64,000 nucleotides of DNA from Claveliimonas monacensis (GCF_014982975.1 NZ_JADCKL010000004.1:163793-227792), one strand, 5' to 3'. Positions 28,901 to 37,536 are shown, counted from the stretch's first letter. The notes: generated from the letters alone by a model not told the origin. Program-made: numbers and translations.

Positions 28901-30310
28901 ATTGACCAGGATATTGGTGATGATGCCGTTGTCCAGCCAGATGGCTTTCATGTCCTGTCCGCCGATATCCAGAATGAAGGTGGCGTCTTTTACGTACTTT
29001 TCTGCCGCCCGGGCGTGGGCCACCGTCTCCACGGTGTGGTACTCCGCCTGGAAGGCTTTGGCAAAGAGCTGCTCCCCGTAGCCGGTGGTGCCCACTGCCA
29101 GTATATTAAGGTCAATGTTGTCCCTTTTGTAGCGGTCCCGCATCTGGATCATGGCTTTCTTGGCCACAAGAAGGGGCTCTCCCTCGTTGGGAGCATAGAA
29201 GGAGTCCAGGATCTCCTCTTTTTCATCCATCAGCACAAACTTGGTGGTGGTGCTGCCGGAGTCAATGCCAAGGTACACGTTGACCTTCTCTCCCGGCCGG
29301 GGCTTCTTCCACTGTCTGGAGGCCTTCTCATGCCGTTTCTCAAAGGCAGCCTTCTCCTCCTCCGAGGCGAAGAAGGGACGGGCCTCCTCCCCCTGGCCGC
29401 TCTTTGCTTGAAAGGAAGGGCTGCGCAGTGTTTCCAGAAGCTCCCCGGTATCCAGGATCCGCTTCCTGTTTTCAAACATGCTCTCCAGGGAGATGGCCGC
29501 CCCGTAAGCCACCATCAGCTCGGGCCTCTCCGGAATGATCACATCCTCTCCGGACAGCTTCAGTCTCTTTGCAAACACCTGTATAAGGGTGGGATTGAAG
29601 GTGAGGGGGCCTCCCTCAAAAGCCACCGGCTTTCTGATCTCCAGTCCCTGGGCCAGCCCGCCTATGGTCTGCTTGGCAATGGCGTGAAAAGAGGACAGGG
29701 CCAGATCCGCCCTGGCCACGCCCTGGTTCAGAAGGGGCTGGATGTCTGTCTTTGCGTAGACGCCGCACCGGCCGGAGATATCGTATGTAAATCCTCCCTT
29801 TTCCGCAAGGGCGTTCAGTTCCTCCACCGGCACCTTTAATATAGAAGCAACTTCATCAATGAAAGCTCCGGTGCCGCCCGCGCAGCTTCCGTTCATCCGC
29901 ATGTCCGCCACATTCAGGTCCCCTGTCTTCTCGTCTTTTCTGAAGAAAATGATCTTGGCGTCCTGACCTCCCAGCTCGATGGCCGTCCGCACAGAAGGGT
30001 ACTTCTTTCTCAGCGCCAGCGCGTTGGCCGCCACCTCCTGTATAAAAGGGATTTTCAGCTTCTCCGCAATGGGCTTAGCACCCGATCCTGTCAGCGCAGG
30101 CTCGATCTTCACCCCCGGGAATTTCTCCTGGAAGCCCTCCAGCACACGAATGATGCTCTGCACCTGGTTGGCATGATGTCTTCTGTAATCTGAGTAGACC
30201 ACTTCCCCGTTTTCCGGGTCCACGGCCGCAATCTTAGTCGTCGTTGATCCAACATCAATCCCGGCAAGAAGCACCTTGCCGGGCTGGATTTCCACAAGTT
30301 CCTGATCCAT
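25916..30310 (-). CDS. Giant acyl-CoA dehydratase activase-like fusion (two ASKHA domains, DUF2229, HgdB-like)
   Basis: 1464 residues. First ASKHA ATPase domain from LLAGIDVGSTTTKIAAVD (about 15) with the cluster-binding loop GSCAGGTGAFIDEVA; second from VYLGIDSGSTTTKFVLMD (about 345) with NEACSSGCGSF; then a DUF2229-type segment (about 720-950) and a C-terminal part like the D-component of 2-hydroxyacyl-CoA dehydratases. Such activases use ATP and a [4Fe-4S] cluster to inject a low-potential electron. Fusions of this size are common in anaerobic Firmicutes and their substrate is unknown. Its leader carries a palindromic promoter region and a GC-rich hairpin. Confidence 0.9.
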   Translation of the reverse strand: MDQELVEIQPGKVLLAGIDVGSTTTKIAAVDPENGEVVYSDYRRHHANQVQSIIRVLEGFQEKFPGVKIEPALTGSGAKPIAEKLKIPFIQEVAANALALRKKYPSVRTAIELGGQDAKIIFFRKDEKTGDLNVADMRMNGSCAGGTGAFIDEVASILKVPVEELNALAEKGGFTYDISGRCGVYAKTDIQPLLNQGVARADLALSSFHAIAKQTIGGLAQGLEIRKPVAFEGGPLTFNPTLIQVFAKRLKLSGEDVIIPERPELMVAYGAAISLESMFENRKRILDTGELLETLRSPSFQAKSGQGEEARPFFASEEEKAAFEKRHEKASRQWKKPRPGEKVNVYLGIDSGSTTTKFVLMDEKEEILDSFYAPNEGEPLLVAKKAMIQMRDRYKRDNIDLNILAVGTTGYGEQLFAKAFQAEYHTVETVAHARAAEKYVKDATFILDIGGQDMKAIWLDNGIITNILVNEACSSGCGSFLENFAASLHIPARKIAEAAFASKHPAKLGSRCTVFMNSSIITEQRNGRLPEDIMAGLCRSIIENVFTKVIRISNLDSLGERIVVQGGTFENDAVVRAMEEYTGRQVVRAPYPGLMGAVGVALIAKERHAREPEKRTFIDLDSLDDFSYTQESNAPCPFCTNHCRRTIVTFSNGNSWVTNNRCERGEVLGRPEDAQARKQLREKTQKVNRVPNMYRRREELLFKDYPCPEPAVKRNLTIGLPRVLSNWEFMPFWSTFWKALGYKVQLSDISTRKMYESGLSAVTSDTVCFPAKLVHGHLRNLAAKKVDRIFMPAVTTIPTENTEKTSESMCAVVKGYPIVVKNSDNPKRQFGIPFDEPLFHWPSKEDRNRQLTIYMKEHFQIPEAETKKAIAAGEQAQESFRAELKRQGAAIIERVKEKGKFAVVLASRPYQNDALVNHDLPEMFVTMGIPVLTADSVPGIEDVDLNKSRIDIVNNFHARMLSSAILAAQSDCLEYVQVVSFGCGHDAYLSDEIIRLMHEISGKIPLVLKLDESDIQGPLRIRVRSFLETVAMGREKKKRLETRELKDPYPVKFEKKDRADKMVLVPNTSHAFSRIMAASFAGQGVKTVPLEIGRGEAIRLGKQYVHNDICFPAQIVIGEALEALRSGKYDPDHTAIAMGKYVGDCRLTHYSALLRKALDDAGFSQVPILTNDDADSHNLHPGFKMNLSTSLKIAFSLPMIDVLEELLRKIRPYEKVKGSADTAFEKALDAVVEGLETKGIPGARRGFKKAVDIMNQIEYDRTSPRPGVLIVGEYLLNFHPGANHDIEDYLEKNGFEIIEARMTDVIRKTYFYQNSQNREYHLKRPLIQKIWYHVANKAFDVAHDMTDRIAKKHPLYQPALRMEEMVKDSDQVIHHTFDAGEGVLISGEILHHAKRGCRAFVILQPFGCLPNHVVGRGIAKKLKELYPDVQILPLDYDPDVSFANIENRLQMLVMNVNQQKEEAS

Positions 30311-30383
30311 CCATCTTCCCTGCCTTCTCTTTAGTTCTTACTGATGTCATGGCTTCTCTATTTTCAGTTTTTTGCAATTTTAG

Positions 30384-30421
30384 GGCGGCTGCCGCGTAAA
30401 GATTCACGCTGCGCAGCCGCC
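30384..30421 (-). other. GC-rich leader hairpin upstream of the activase gene
   Basis: GGCGGCTGC and GCAGCCGCC (30384-30392 and 30413-30421) form a perfect 9-pair stem that extends inward with CGT/ACG. No T-run follows, so it is not a normal terminator. It lies in the transcribed leader between promoter and start codon. Confidence 0.5.
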
Positions 30422-30438
30422 GGGTATATGTCATGACT

Positions 30439-30484
30439 AACTCTTTATGAAAGAGTTTATATCACAAACCAGGACAGATGTCAA
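30439..30484 (-). promoter_or_regulatory. Activase promoter with palindromic operator
   Basis: Minus-strand TTGACA (30479-30484), 17 bases, TATAAA (30456-30461): close to consensus. The palindrome AACTCTTT-CAT-AAAGAGTT (30439-30457) touches the -10 box and the start site, so a repressor is likely. Confidence 0.75.
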
Positions 30485-30507
30485 TGATTTTACAGCACAG
30501 CCGCCGG

Positions 30508-31554
30508 CTAGCGCCTCACATGCCGGATCATCCCCTGCACAGAAGCATTCGCATTGACCACGGTCAGCGTAATATCCGGGTGACGGCTCTGGAACACGCG
30601 GAACACCTCGTCCGCAAAGCCCTGCCCCATAAAGTCTATCCCTCTGAAGTCAAAGACAACCTCCTTGAATTCATCCAGCCTGCGCAGGATACGCCTGGCC
30701 TGGGATCTGGCCACCGGATCTCCCAGCGGGCACATCTCCCGCAGAAGGATCTCCGTCTTCACGAACCCCTCCTCCAGAGGCGCATATGTGTCAAATACTT
30801 CCCTGGATGTGCGCTTTGTATCATTGTCCAGTTTCATCACTGCCATAGTTCCTATCCCCTCCAGTCTTGTATAATAGGAAATCAGATGGGACTGCACAAA
30901 TCTGTGTCTGTCGCCGCACCGGTAGGCATAGACCGTATTTTCTGACCATATAGCGAACTGCGCCAGCATTTTTGACACAAAAAAGATGCCCTCCCCGGAG
31001 TGCCCTTCCGGGTTCGTTGTCAGCTTTCCCTTGTACAGCTCCAGGGCCGCCTGGGCGCTGTCCAGAGTGACACCTTTCTTCTCCCTCATATAATTTTGTA
31101 TGTTCCGAAAAATGCCTGTCCCGTTATCTGTAATAGAAATCTCTGTATACAGAGGGTCCTGCCGCAGGGCGAAAAGAATCCTGCTGCCCCCGGAATGTTC
31201 AATGGCGTTATTCATGATCTCTGTAAACGCATAGTACCAGATATCCTTTGCGTTGTCAGACAGCCCGTCCAGGTGCGGGTGGATGTACTCCCAGAAAATG
31301 CTGTCCTCCTCAAGCTCTCCGTCATTTTTCAGTTCCCAGTTCTCCGAGACCGTGCGCAGCTTCCAGCCTGCAGGCAAGCTCTCATCTTCCTCCAGAATTC
31401 CCTGCTTTGCGCACTCCTTGACGTACCGGCGCACCGATGTCTCGGAAATACCAAAATTCTCCGCCGTCCTCTTGAGGAAATCACTGCAGCCGTCCCGGAT
31501 CTTGTCCATCATATACCTTCTTATAGCGTCTCTTTTTGCTTCTGTAAACGACAT
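30508..31554 (-). CDS. HTH / histidine-kinase-like ATPase / DUF4325 regulator
   Basis: 348-residue cytoplasmic protein combining three parts: an N-terminal helix-turn-helix (about 10-55, FLKRTAENFGISETSVRRYVKEC), a GHKL ATPase domain (about 110-215: N-box EIMNNAIEHS, G1 DNGTGIF, G2 HSGEGIF), and a C-terminal DUF4325 STAS-like domain (about 255-345, DFRGIDFMGQGFADEVFRVF). No phospho-acceptor His or membrane segment is present. The ATPase-STAS layout recalls anti-sigma/anti-anti-sigma partners fused to a DNA-binding head. An inverted repeat upstream suggests autoregulation. Target genes unknown; the activase gene lies downstream but has its own promoter. Confidence 0.85.
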   Translation of the reverse strand: MSFTEAKRDAIRRYMMDKIRDGCSDFLKRTAENFGISETSVRRYVKECAKQGILEEDESLPAGWKLRTVSENWELKNDGELEEDSIFWEYIHPHLDGLSDNAKDIWYYAFTEIMNNAIEHSGGSRILFALRQDPLYTEISITDNGTGIFRNIQNYMREKKGVTLDSAQAALELYKGKLTTNPEGHSGEGIFFVSKMLAQFAIWSENTVYAYRCGDRHRFVQSHLISYYTRLEGIGTMAVMKLDNDTKRTSREVFDTYAPLEEGFVKTEILLREMCPLGDPVARSQARRILRRLDEFKEVVFDFRGIDFMGQGFADEVFRVFQSRHPDITLTVVNANASVQGMIRHVRR

Positions 31555-31569
31555 GTCTTCAACCTTATT

Positions 31570-31602
31570 TTATAAATTCAAAACTATAATTTCTATTTAT
31601 AA
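31570..31602 (-). promoter_or_regulatory. Inverted repeat upstream of the HTH-DUF4325 gene
   Basis: TTATAAAT (31570-31577) and ATTTATAA (31595-31602) form a perfect inverted repeat with a 17-base spacer, in an AT-rich stretch just upstream of the gene. It may be a binding site for the protein itself; no clear promoter boxes were assigned. Confidence 0.4.
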
Positions 31603-31671
31603 TACCATAACACATTTCAGGGTGCAGGACAAGCGGCTGCCTTATTTATCTGTCTCATTTATCCATTTTAT

Positions 31672-32480
31672 TTACCCGGCTGTTTCCTCTGCCATCTCCA
31701 GATAGATGCGGCAGTTCAGGTGGCTGTTGTCCAGCTCCAGGGCCCTCCGGAAAGCCCGGCTTGCCTCCTCCTTCCTCCCGTAGCCGAAGCAGGCAAGCCC
31801 CATCAGATAGTGGCAGTGAACCTGATCAGCTAAGGTCCGGTCCTCTTCAAAGACAAGGAAGTCCGGCAGGGACACAGCAAAGTAGTCCACCTGGGGCCGG
31901 TCTTCCAGATGCCGCTCCCCGTAGTCCAGAAGGCTGTTGAAGCAGGCGCAGGCTCCCTTCTCATCTCCCAGTTCCCGCAGGGCCAGCCCCAGGTGATACC
32001 AGAGGTGATTGTCCCTGGTTCCTTCCAGGCGCCCCTCTCCTAAATTCTCCGGATAGGTCAGCGCCTGGCGGATACAGGGTAAATCTGGCCATGCCTTTTG
32101 TGCCGTACATCTGATCTACGTCGCTGACCAGGACGGAAGCGCTGCCGTCCGCCTGCTTCTCCATCTTCCAGTCCACCGGAAGATAGGTGGTGGGCCGGTG
32201 GTGCTGGGGCCAGTTAAATTCGATGCCTCCGGAGATCCAGGGGCCGGTAACCCCCACAAGGGCCGGCTTGATGACATGGTTGTAATAGACGAAATCATAG
32301 CCGTTTGTCTTGTCGTAAGCCCGCTGGATGCGTCCCCCCAGCTCCGGCAGCACCATAACCTTCAGATACTGGTTTTCCAGGAACACCGCCCGGTACACGT
32401 GGTCCGTCTTCTCGTAGCTGATCTTTTCTGTCACCGGGTAGGGATAGACTTTTCCACTGCTTCCCTGGTTCTTTCGAGGC
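31672..32480 (-). pseudogene. Doubly deleted DUF5107/TPR protein gene
   Basis: Two ends of a normally very long (over 1000 residues) DUF5107 protein, a carbohydrate-related family, are joined. The 5' part (from about 32475) encodes QGSSGKVYPYPV, then LKVMVLPELGGRIQRAYD and GPWISGGIEFNWPQHHRPTTY up to TKGMARFTLYP. At about 32070-32085 it jumps, in another frame, to the TPR end (LPCIRQALTYPENLGEGRLEG ... EELDNSHLN-like, stop at 31672). The start codon region is also missing. The joint falls in a short stretch readable as either end, suggesting deletion through microhomology. Confidence 0.85.
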
Positions 32481-32524
32481 AGCCCTAGGTCTGTCCGGGA
32501 GCCTTTACGCGCTCCGTCTATGTT

Positions 32525-33592
32525 TTACTTTTTCTTATACTCCCTGCATGCCTCCGCGTAGGCCAGGATGTTGGCCCATGGCACTTCCGGCTCCAACAGG
32601 TGGGTGGGGGCCACCATAAGGCCTCCCTTCTCTCCCGCAATGTCCAGGTTTCCCCACACATTTTCCTTCACTTCTTCCGGCGTCCCGAAAGGCATGACTG
32701 TCTGTGTGCCGATGGTACCGTGGAAGGAGATCCTGTCCCCGTATTTTTCATAGATCTCTTTAAACTCCATGCACTCCGCCTGGATCGGATTGAGCACGTC
32801 AATGCCTGCATCGATAAGGTAATTGATAAAGGGCTCAATGTAACCGCAGGAGTGGTAGATGACGATGATGTCCGGCCGCACCTCCTTCACTTTTGAGATA
32901 AGCCGCTTCAGTCTGGGATAGAGCCACTGGCTGTACATCTCCTCGCTCATCATGATGCTGTGCTGCATGCCGATGTCGTCTCCCAGATAGAGGATATCCA
33001 CCCCCGCCTTTGCGTAGATCAGCGCCCGGTCTGTGGACATCTTCTCCACCATGTCAAAGACTGCCTCCGCCAGCTCCTCGTCACTTAACATGTCCATCAT
33101 GAGATTTTCCATGCCCCGGATATACCAGGCGGTCTCCCAGATGGTGCACTGCATGTTTCCCACAGAGGCCAGCCCCTTTTCATGGAGCTCCTTCACTCTG
33201 TCCTTCACCCATACATTTTTCTCCTCCGTGTAGACCGGGATGGGATAGCTCTCTATCTCCTCCACCTCCTCTGCGTCCTCCAGAGGATGGTGCATCTTTG
33301 TCATGTGCATGGAGGTGGGGCTGGACTCGTGGCCCACTCCCCACTCGTCGATCTCCATATTGTCCTTGATCTCATCGTAGTAGGGGTAAAACCTGGTGAT
33401 ATCCGTATCCTCCGGGATCAGCTCACCTACCCGGCGCCAGGGCATCCCGAAATACTCCATATAGTCGGCGCCCGGCCCTCCGATCTCCTCCTGGAAACTC
33501 TTTTCCAGGCTGGGGCAGAGCATGAACTCCACAGGCACGGTCTCATATCCTTCCCTTCTCAGCAAATGAAGCAGATTTTCTCTTGGCGTCAT
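32525..33592 (-). CDS. Uroporphyrinogen-decarboxylase-fold methyltransferase (MtaA/MtbA-like)
   Basis: 355-residue TIM-barrel protein of the URO-D superfamily branch that moves methyl groups to or from corrinoid proteins. A zinc-ligand-like HSCGYIEPF motif lies near residue 240, after the VRPDIIVIY strand; LGDDIGMQHSIMMS is also characteristic. The ATG at 33592 has AAGGAAAGG upstream; the longer frame reaches into the neighbouring gene. Last intact gene of the corrinoid operon, 22 bases after the reactivase. Either methyl-donor-specific or tetrahydrofolate-side role is possible; the other URO-D protein in the operon presumably has the complementary role. Confidence 0.85.
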   Translation of the reverse strand: MTPRENLLHLLRREGYETVPVEFMLCPSLEKSFQEEIGGPGADYMEYFGMPWRRVGELIPEDTDITRFYPYYDEIKDNMEIDEWGVGHESSPTSMHMTKMHHPLEDAEEVEEIESYPIPVYTEEKNVWVKDRVKELHEKGLASVGNMQCTIWETAWYIRGMENLMMDMLSDEELAEAVFDMVEKMSTDRALIYAKAGVDILYLGDDIGMQHSIMMSEEMYSQWLYPRLKRLISKVKEVRPDIIVIYHSCGYIEPFINYLIDAGIDVLNPIQAECMEFKEIYEKYGDRISFHGTIGTQTVMPFGTPEEVKENVWGNLDIAGEKGGLMVAPTHLLEPEVPWANILAYAEACREYKKK

Positions 33593-33614
33593 TCTTTTCA
33601 CCTTTCCTTCTTTT

Positions 33615-35813
33615 TTATTCTTCGTCTTCCCCGAAGTACATATATTCCATATAAAGCTGCTGGAAGTTCCGGTCTGTGGACAGGGAGATCTCCCGGACCT
33701 TTCCGGCGATCTCATCCACAGCGGCCCCTCCGCCCGCCTCTCTCAGATACCGCAGCGCCCCCTCAAGGGACGTATTTCCCGCAGGGCGGGCTTTCCCCAC
33801 ACAGTCCTGGGGCAGAAGTCCGATGCCTGCTGCCTTCTCTATATCAAGCTGGCAGCCAAATCCCCCGGCAATGTAGAACGTATCCACATCCCGGGCCTCC
33901 ACGCCGCATGCGGCAAGGAGAGTCTCAAGTCCGGCCCGCACCGCCGCCTTGGCAAGCTGGATCTCCCGGATATCTTTCTGGAAGATCCGTATCTTTCCCT
34001 CCCCATCCAGGGGAAATCCCTCCTCATCCCAGGGCTCTTCCAGCCGCCCGGTCTCATCCAGGATCCCGGCCTCCATCATCTCGTACACAGCCTCGATGAT
34101 CCCGGTGCCGCAGATCCCCACAGGTGCTCCGCCGCCGATGGTCTGAAGCTCCATCTGCTGTCCGTTCCACCGGGCGCCGCAGATGGCCCCCGGTATGCTT
34201 CCGGTGCCGCAGATGATATTGTCTCCCTCAAAGGCTGGGCCCGCGGCTGCGGAGGCTGCCAGGATCCGGTCCTTATTTCCAACCGCCATCTCCCCGTTGG
34301 TCCCCAGGTCCACAAGAACGCTGACTTCCTCTTTTCTGTGGAAATCCAGGGCATAGAGGCCGGCAGTGATATCTCCTCCGATGTAGGCCGACACCCCCGG
34401 GAAAACGGACACGTCAAAGTCCTCCGCCGCCTCCCCCAGCAGCGCCTGCCCGTCTGTGTCTATCCGCTCTGTGGAGCAGGGCATAAAGGGATAGACTCCC
34501 AGGGAATGACAGGGGTATCCCATCAGCAGATGGACCATGGTGGTGTTGGCTCCGATGACCATCCGGTCTATATGTTCCTTCCCGCCATCCGTGAGACGGG
34601 CTAGTCCTTCCCGCAGGACATCCCGGATACAGTCCTGCATCTCCTTTGCCTTTCCCTCGTCCGCCGCCTGGATCCGGCTGATGACATCCGCCCCGTACTG
34701 CCGCTGGGTGTTAAGAGACGTGTAGATCCGAGGCCTCTCCCCTGTCTCCAGGTCCGCCAGCTCCATGGCCACGGTGGTGGTTCCGATATCGACAGCCACG
34801 CCCTTCCTGCCGGCCTTTTCTGCGCTCTTACGTTCCAGGCTTTCCTCCCCGGCTTTTTCCCGGCTGCCAGGAATATAGAAGGCATCCTCCCGGGCTTCCT
34901 TAAGCCGGATCACGCAATCTCCCGCAGGATGGGCCCGGCAGGCCAGGCGTACGCCTCTCTCCAGCTCCTCTTCAGAGAAATGGCTCCGATCCGCCTCTGT
35001 CACGGCCAGCTCACCCTTTACAAGGCGGATCCGGCACTTCCCGCAGGTGCCTCTCCCGCCGCAGGGGGCATCCAGATAAATCCCCCACGCCCGCAGCGTC
35101 TCCAGAATACTCTGTCCTGCCTGCACATGGCCTCTGATCCGTCTTCTCTTTAATCCGTCCCTGTCCACTGTCTCCACCTCAAGAACAGGGGGACGGCCCT
35201 TCCGCATCCGGCAGGAAGTGTCGGGACATCCGCTGCAGTCATGTTCCCAGAAAAACTGATCCCTGTCCCTTGTAAGGAGAAAGACCTGGCAGGCGCTTTT
35301 TACCGGCCGGTACATAAGACCTTCCGTGATCTCCATGCCTCCCTCTCCGGCGCCGGAGACCTGGAGGGCTTTCTTCTGGATCTCCATGGGAGCGTCCTGG
35401 GGCGCCTCCAGCCGCCGTCTGATCCCCAGGCCCTGCTGCCTGCACAGCCCCAGGACAGGCTCCCGAAGCTGCCTATCCATCTGAAAGAGACAGTGATCCG
35501 CAATGGCATCTGCCAGCATGGCCTTCACACAGTCGCCCTCTCTGAAAAGCTCCCCGGACCAGCCGCTGAGCGCTTCCCCCACTGTGGTGATGACGTACAG
35601 GGCCTCCTGGCCTTCTTCCGCCTCTTCCTCATAAAGGACGCCTTCCGTGTCCCCCACACCCAGAAACGCCTCCGGCTCCAACCGCTCAAAGGCTTCCGGG
35701 AGCATCTCTTCCAGCTCTTCTGCCAGTTCCCCGCCAAGAGTGCTTTTGTGCCCGTCCAGCAGGCGGCAGACCTCCTCGGCTGAAATACTGATGTGAAAAT
35801 CCGTGTACCGCAT
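33615..35813 (-). CDS. Corrinoid reactivase with [2Fe-2S] and ASKHA (DUF4445) domains, RamA/AcsV-like
   Basis: 732-residue ATP-dependent activator that reduces inactive Co(II) corrinoid to Co(I). N-terminal about 210 residues resemble a corrinoid-protein activation domain and end with a small Cys set (HDCSGCPDTSCRM). A plant-type ferredoxin domain follows (CGGRGTCGKCRIRL near 250 plus a later RLACRA Cys), then a DUF4445/ASKHA ATPase from about 336 (GVAVDIGTTTVAMELADLETG). Its stop is adjacent to the URO-D gene and its start overlaps the corrinoid-protein stop by one base. Typical accessory protein of methyl-transfer operons. Confidence 0.9.
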   Translation of the reverse strand: MRYTDFHISISAEEVCRLLDGHKSTLGGELAEELEEMLPEAFERLEPEAFLGVGDTEGVLYEEEAEEGQEALYVITTVGEALSGWSGELFREGDCVKAMLADAIADHCLFQMDRQLREPVLGLCRQQGLGIRRRLEAPQDAPMEIQKKALQVSGAGEGGMEITEGLMYRPVKSACQVFLLTRDRDQFFWEHDCSGCPDTSCRMRKGRPPVLEVETVDRDGLKRRRIRGHVQAGQSILETLRAWGIYLDAPCGGRGTCGKCRIRLVKGELAVTEADRSHFSEEELERGVRLACRAHPAGDCVIRLKEAREDAFYIPGSREKAGEESLERKSAEKAGRKGVAVDIGTTTVAMELADLETGERPRIYTSLNTQRQYGADVISRIQAADEGKAKEMQDCIRDVLREGLARLTDGGKEHIDRMVIGANTTMVHLLMGYPCHSLGVYPFMPCSTERIDTDGQALLGEAAEDFDVSVFPGVSAYIGGDITAGLYALDFHRKEEVSVLVDLGTNGEMAVGNKDRILAASAAAGPAFEGDNIICGTGSIPGAICGARWNGQQMELQTIGGGAPVGICGTGIIEAVYEMMEAGILDETGRLEEPWDEEGFPLDGEGKIRIFQKDIREIQLAKAAVRAGLETLLAACGVEARDVDTFYIAGGFGCQLDIEKAAGIGLLPQDCVGKARPAGNTSLEGALRYLREAGGGAAVDEIAGKVREISLSTDRNFQQLYMEYMYFGEDEE

Positions 35814-36460
35814 TACGCACTCTTCTTTTCCAGGACCACGCTTCTGGCTGTCTCTGCCGCGGAAGCCGCATCCGGCGTGTAGTAGTCCGCCCCGATCTGC
35901 CGGGCAAAGTCATCTGTGACAGGGGCGCCGCCGATCATGACAATATACTTTTCCCGAAGTCCCCTCTCTTTTAAGCGGTCAATGCAGGCCTGCATCTGAC
36001 ACATGGTGGTACTTAAAAGGGCTGACATACCGATGACGTCCGCGTGCATCTCCTCCGCCTTATCAATAAAGGCGTCTGAGCTGACGTCCACGCCCAGATC
36101 ACAGACTTCAAATCCGGCCCCCTTGAACATCATGCAGACCAGATTTTTGCCGATATCGTGCAGATCTCCCTGGACAGTTCCAATGACAGCCCGGCCTACC
36201 GGTTCATTTCCGACCTCCACCAGCTTTGGCTCCAGGATGGAGAGCCCGGCGTTCATGGCGCGGGCAGCCACCAGCACCTCCGGCACGAACACCTCGTTGT
36301 TCTTGAATTTTCCCCCAATGATCATCATGCCCGAGAGCAGTCCCTCGTTTAAGATCTCTTTCGGGTCCACTCCCTCGTCCAGTGCCTGCTGCACCAGCGC
36401 CTTCACTTTCTTAGCCTTTCCTTTTTGCAGAAGTTCCGACATTTCCTGTAAAAGTTCCAT
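35813..36460 (-). CDS. Corrinoid (B12-binding) methyl-carrier protein, MtaC/MtbC-like
   Basis: 215-residue cytoplasmic protein. A four-helix cap (about 1-85, QALDEGVDPKEILNEGLLSGM) precedes a Rossmann-like B12 domain with the ligand motif GDLHDIGKN, in which His101 replaces the lower base of the corrinoid, followed by DLGVDVSSDAFI and GMSALLSTTMCQMQ. It accepts a methyl group from one methyltransferase and hands it to another. It sits between the two URO-D-type methyltransferases and directly before the reactivase. Substrate cannot be told from this subunit. Confidence 0.93.
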   Translation of the reverse strand: MELLQEMSELLQKGKAKKVKALVQQALDEGVDPKEILNEGLLSGMMIIGGKFKNNEVFVPEVLVAARAMNAGLSILEPKLVEVGNEPVGRAVIGTVQGDLHDIGKNLVCMMFKGAGFEVCDLGVDVSSDAFIDKAEEMHADVIGMSALLSTTMCQMQACIDRLKERGLREKYIVMIGGAPVTDDFARQIGADYYTPDAASAAETARSVVLEKKSA

Positions 36461-36491
36461 CTCTTTATTCTCCTCTCTGTTCTATACCCTC

Positions 36492-37502
36492 TTACGCTTT
36501 CCCATAAAATGTTTCTGCCGCATCAAAAAATGCCTGCAGGTTCTCAAGGGGTGTCACCGGCGGGATATCACATCCGCTGGAGAGCAGGAAGTTGTCATAT
36601 TTCCCACAGGTTTCCAGAAGCTCTGTCACGGCATGTTTTACTGCCTCCGGTGTGCCGCTGCGCAGGATCCCCACCGGATCGATGTTTCCAAGCACCAGCC
36701 TGTCTGCCGGCATCTGCTTCAGCACCGTCTCCATATTCACCGCGTTCCCGAAACTGTATCCGTGTGCCGGGATATCTGCGATGTCCCCAAGAAGGGGTTC
36801 CACCATGCCGCAGTTGTGATAGATCATCACAAGCCCTGCCTCCTCTGCCGCCTGGCAGATCCTTTTCACATACGGCACAGAGAACTCTCTAAAAAGCCCC
36901 GGAGAGAGAAGTCCGGCTGCCGGTTCTGCCATGACAATGCCGTGGGCTCCTGCCTCCTTAAAAGCTCTGGCGTAATCGCAGAGAAATCCTGTCACCTTCT
37001 CCAGCACCGTCTCCACCATCTCCGGCTCCTCGTAGCAGAGGATCATGATCTCTGTCATGTCCAGAAGCCTTCCGGCCAGGGAGTAAGGGCCGATCATGCC
37101 CGCAAAGACAGGCCTGTCCTCTGTCACTTCTGCAATCTTCCGGATGCCTTCCAGGCACTCCCCGGTCCTGCCTGCCCCTACTTCCGGCACCTGCAGTGCC
37201 TCCGCCTCTTCCTCCTCCTGGATGATGGCTGCCGTCACAGTAGGCACCTCCTGGCTGCTGTAGCGCACCGGGCTTCCGAAAGCCTCCGCCTCCACGGACA
37301 GATCCATCAGCCCCAGCACGGCTGCCATGTCAAATCTGTCCGCAATCGCCTTCATGCACTCTGCCTGCAGCTGGCTGTTTCCTACTGTCTCCTCCACCGT
37401 GTGTCCCGTGATCTGGATACCCGGGAAGGAAAGTACCGGAAGAGGTCTTTTCCTTCCCGGGCGGATCATGTCCTGCACCCATCTTTTCCTGTCAAAATCC
37501 AT
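36492..37502 (-). CDS. Uroporphyrinogen-decarboxylase-fold methyltransferase
   Basis: 336-residue member of the URO-D superfamily, first gene of the corrinoid operon. It has the typical N-terminal strand set, FAGMIGPYSLAGRLLDMTEI near the middle and a zinc-ligand-like YHNCGMVEPLLGDI motif near residue 225, then GNIDPVGILRSGTPEAVKHA, a family signature. It is only distantly like the second URO-D protein at the operon end, arguing that they handle different partners. Transcribed away from an AraC regulator about 120 bases off. Confidence 0.86.
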   Translation of the reverse strand: MDFDRKRWVQDMIRPGRKRPLPVLSFPGIQITGHTVEETVGNSQLQAECMKAIADRFDMAAVLGLMDLSVEAEAFGSPVRYSSQEVPTVTAAIIQEEEEAEALQVPEVGAGRTGECLEGIRKIAEVTEDRPVFAGMIGPYSLAGRLLDMTEIMILCYEEPEMVETVLEKVTGFLCDYARAFKEAGAHGIVMAEPAAGLLSPGLFREFSVPYVKRICQAAEEAGLVMIYHNCGMVEPLLGDIADIPAHGYSFGNAVNMETVLKQMPADRLVLGNIDPVGILRSGTPEAVKHAVTELLETCGKYDNFLLSSGCDIPPVTPLENLQAFFDAAETFYGKA

Positions 37503-37536
37503 CTTTGTTTCCCGCTCCTTTTCTTTTTTATCATTA

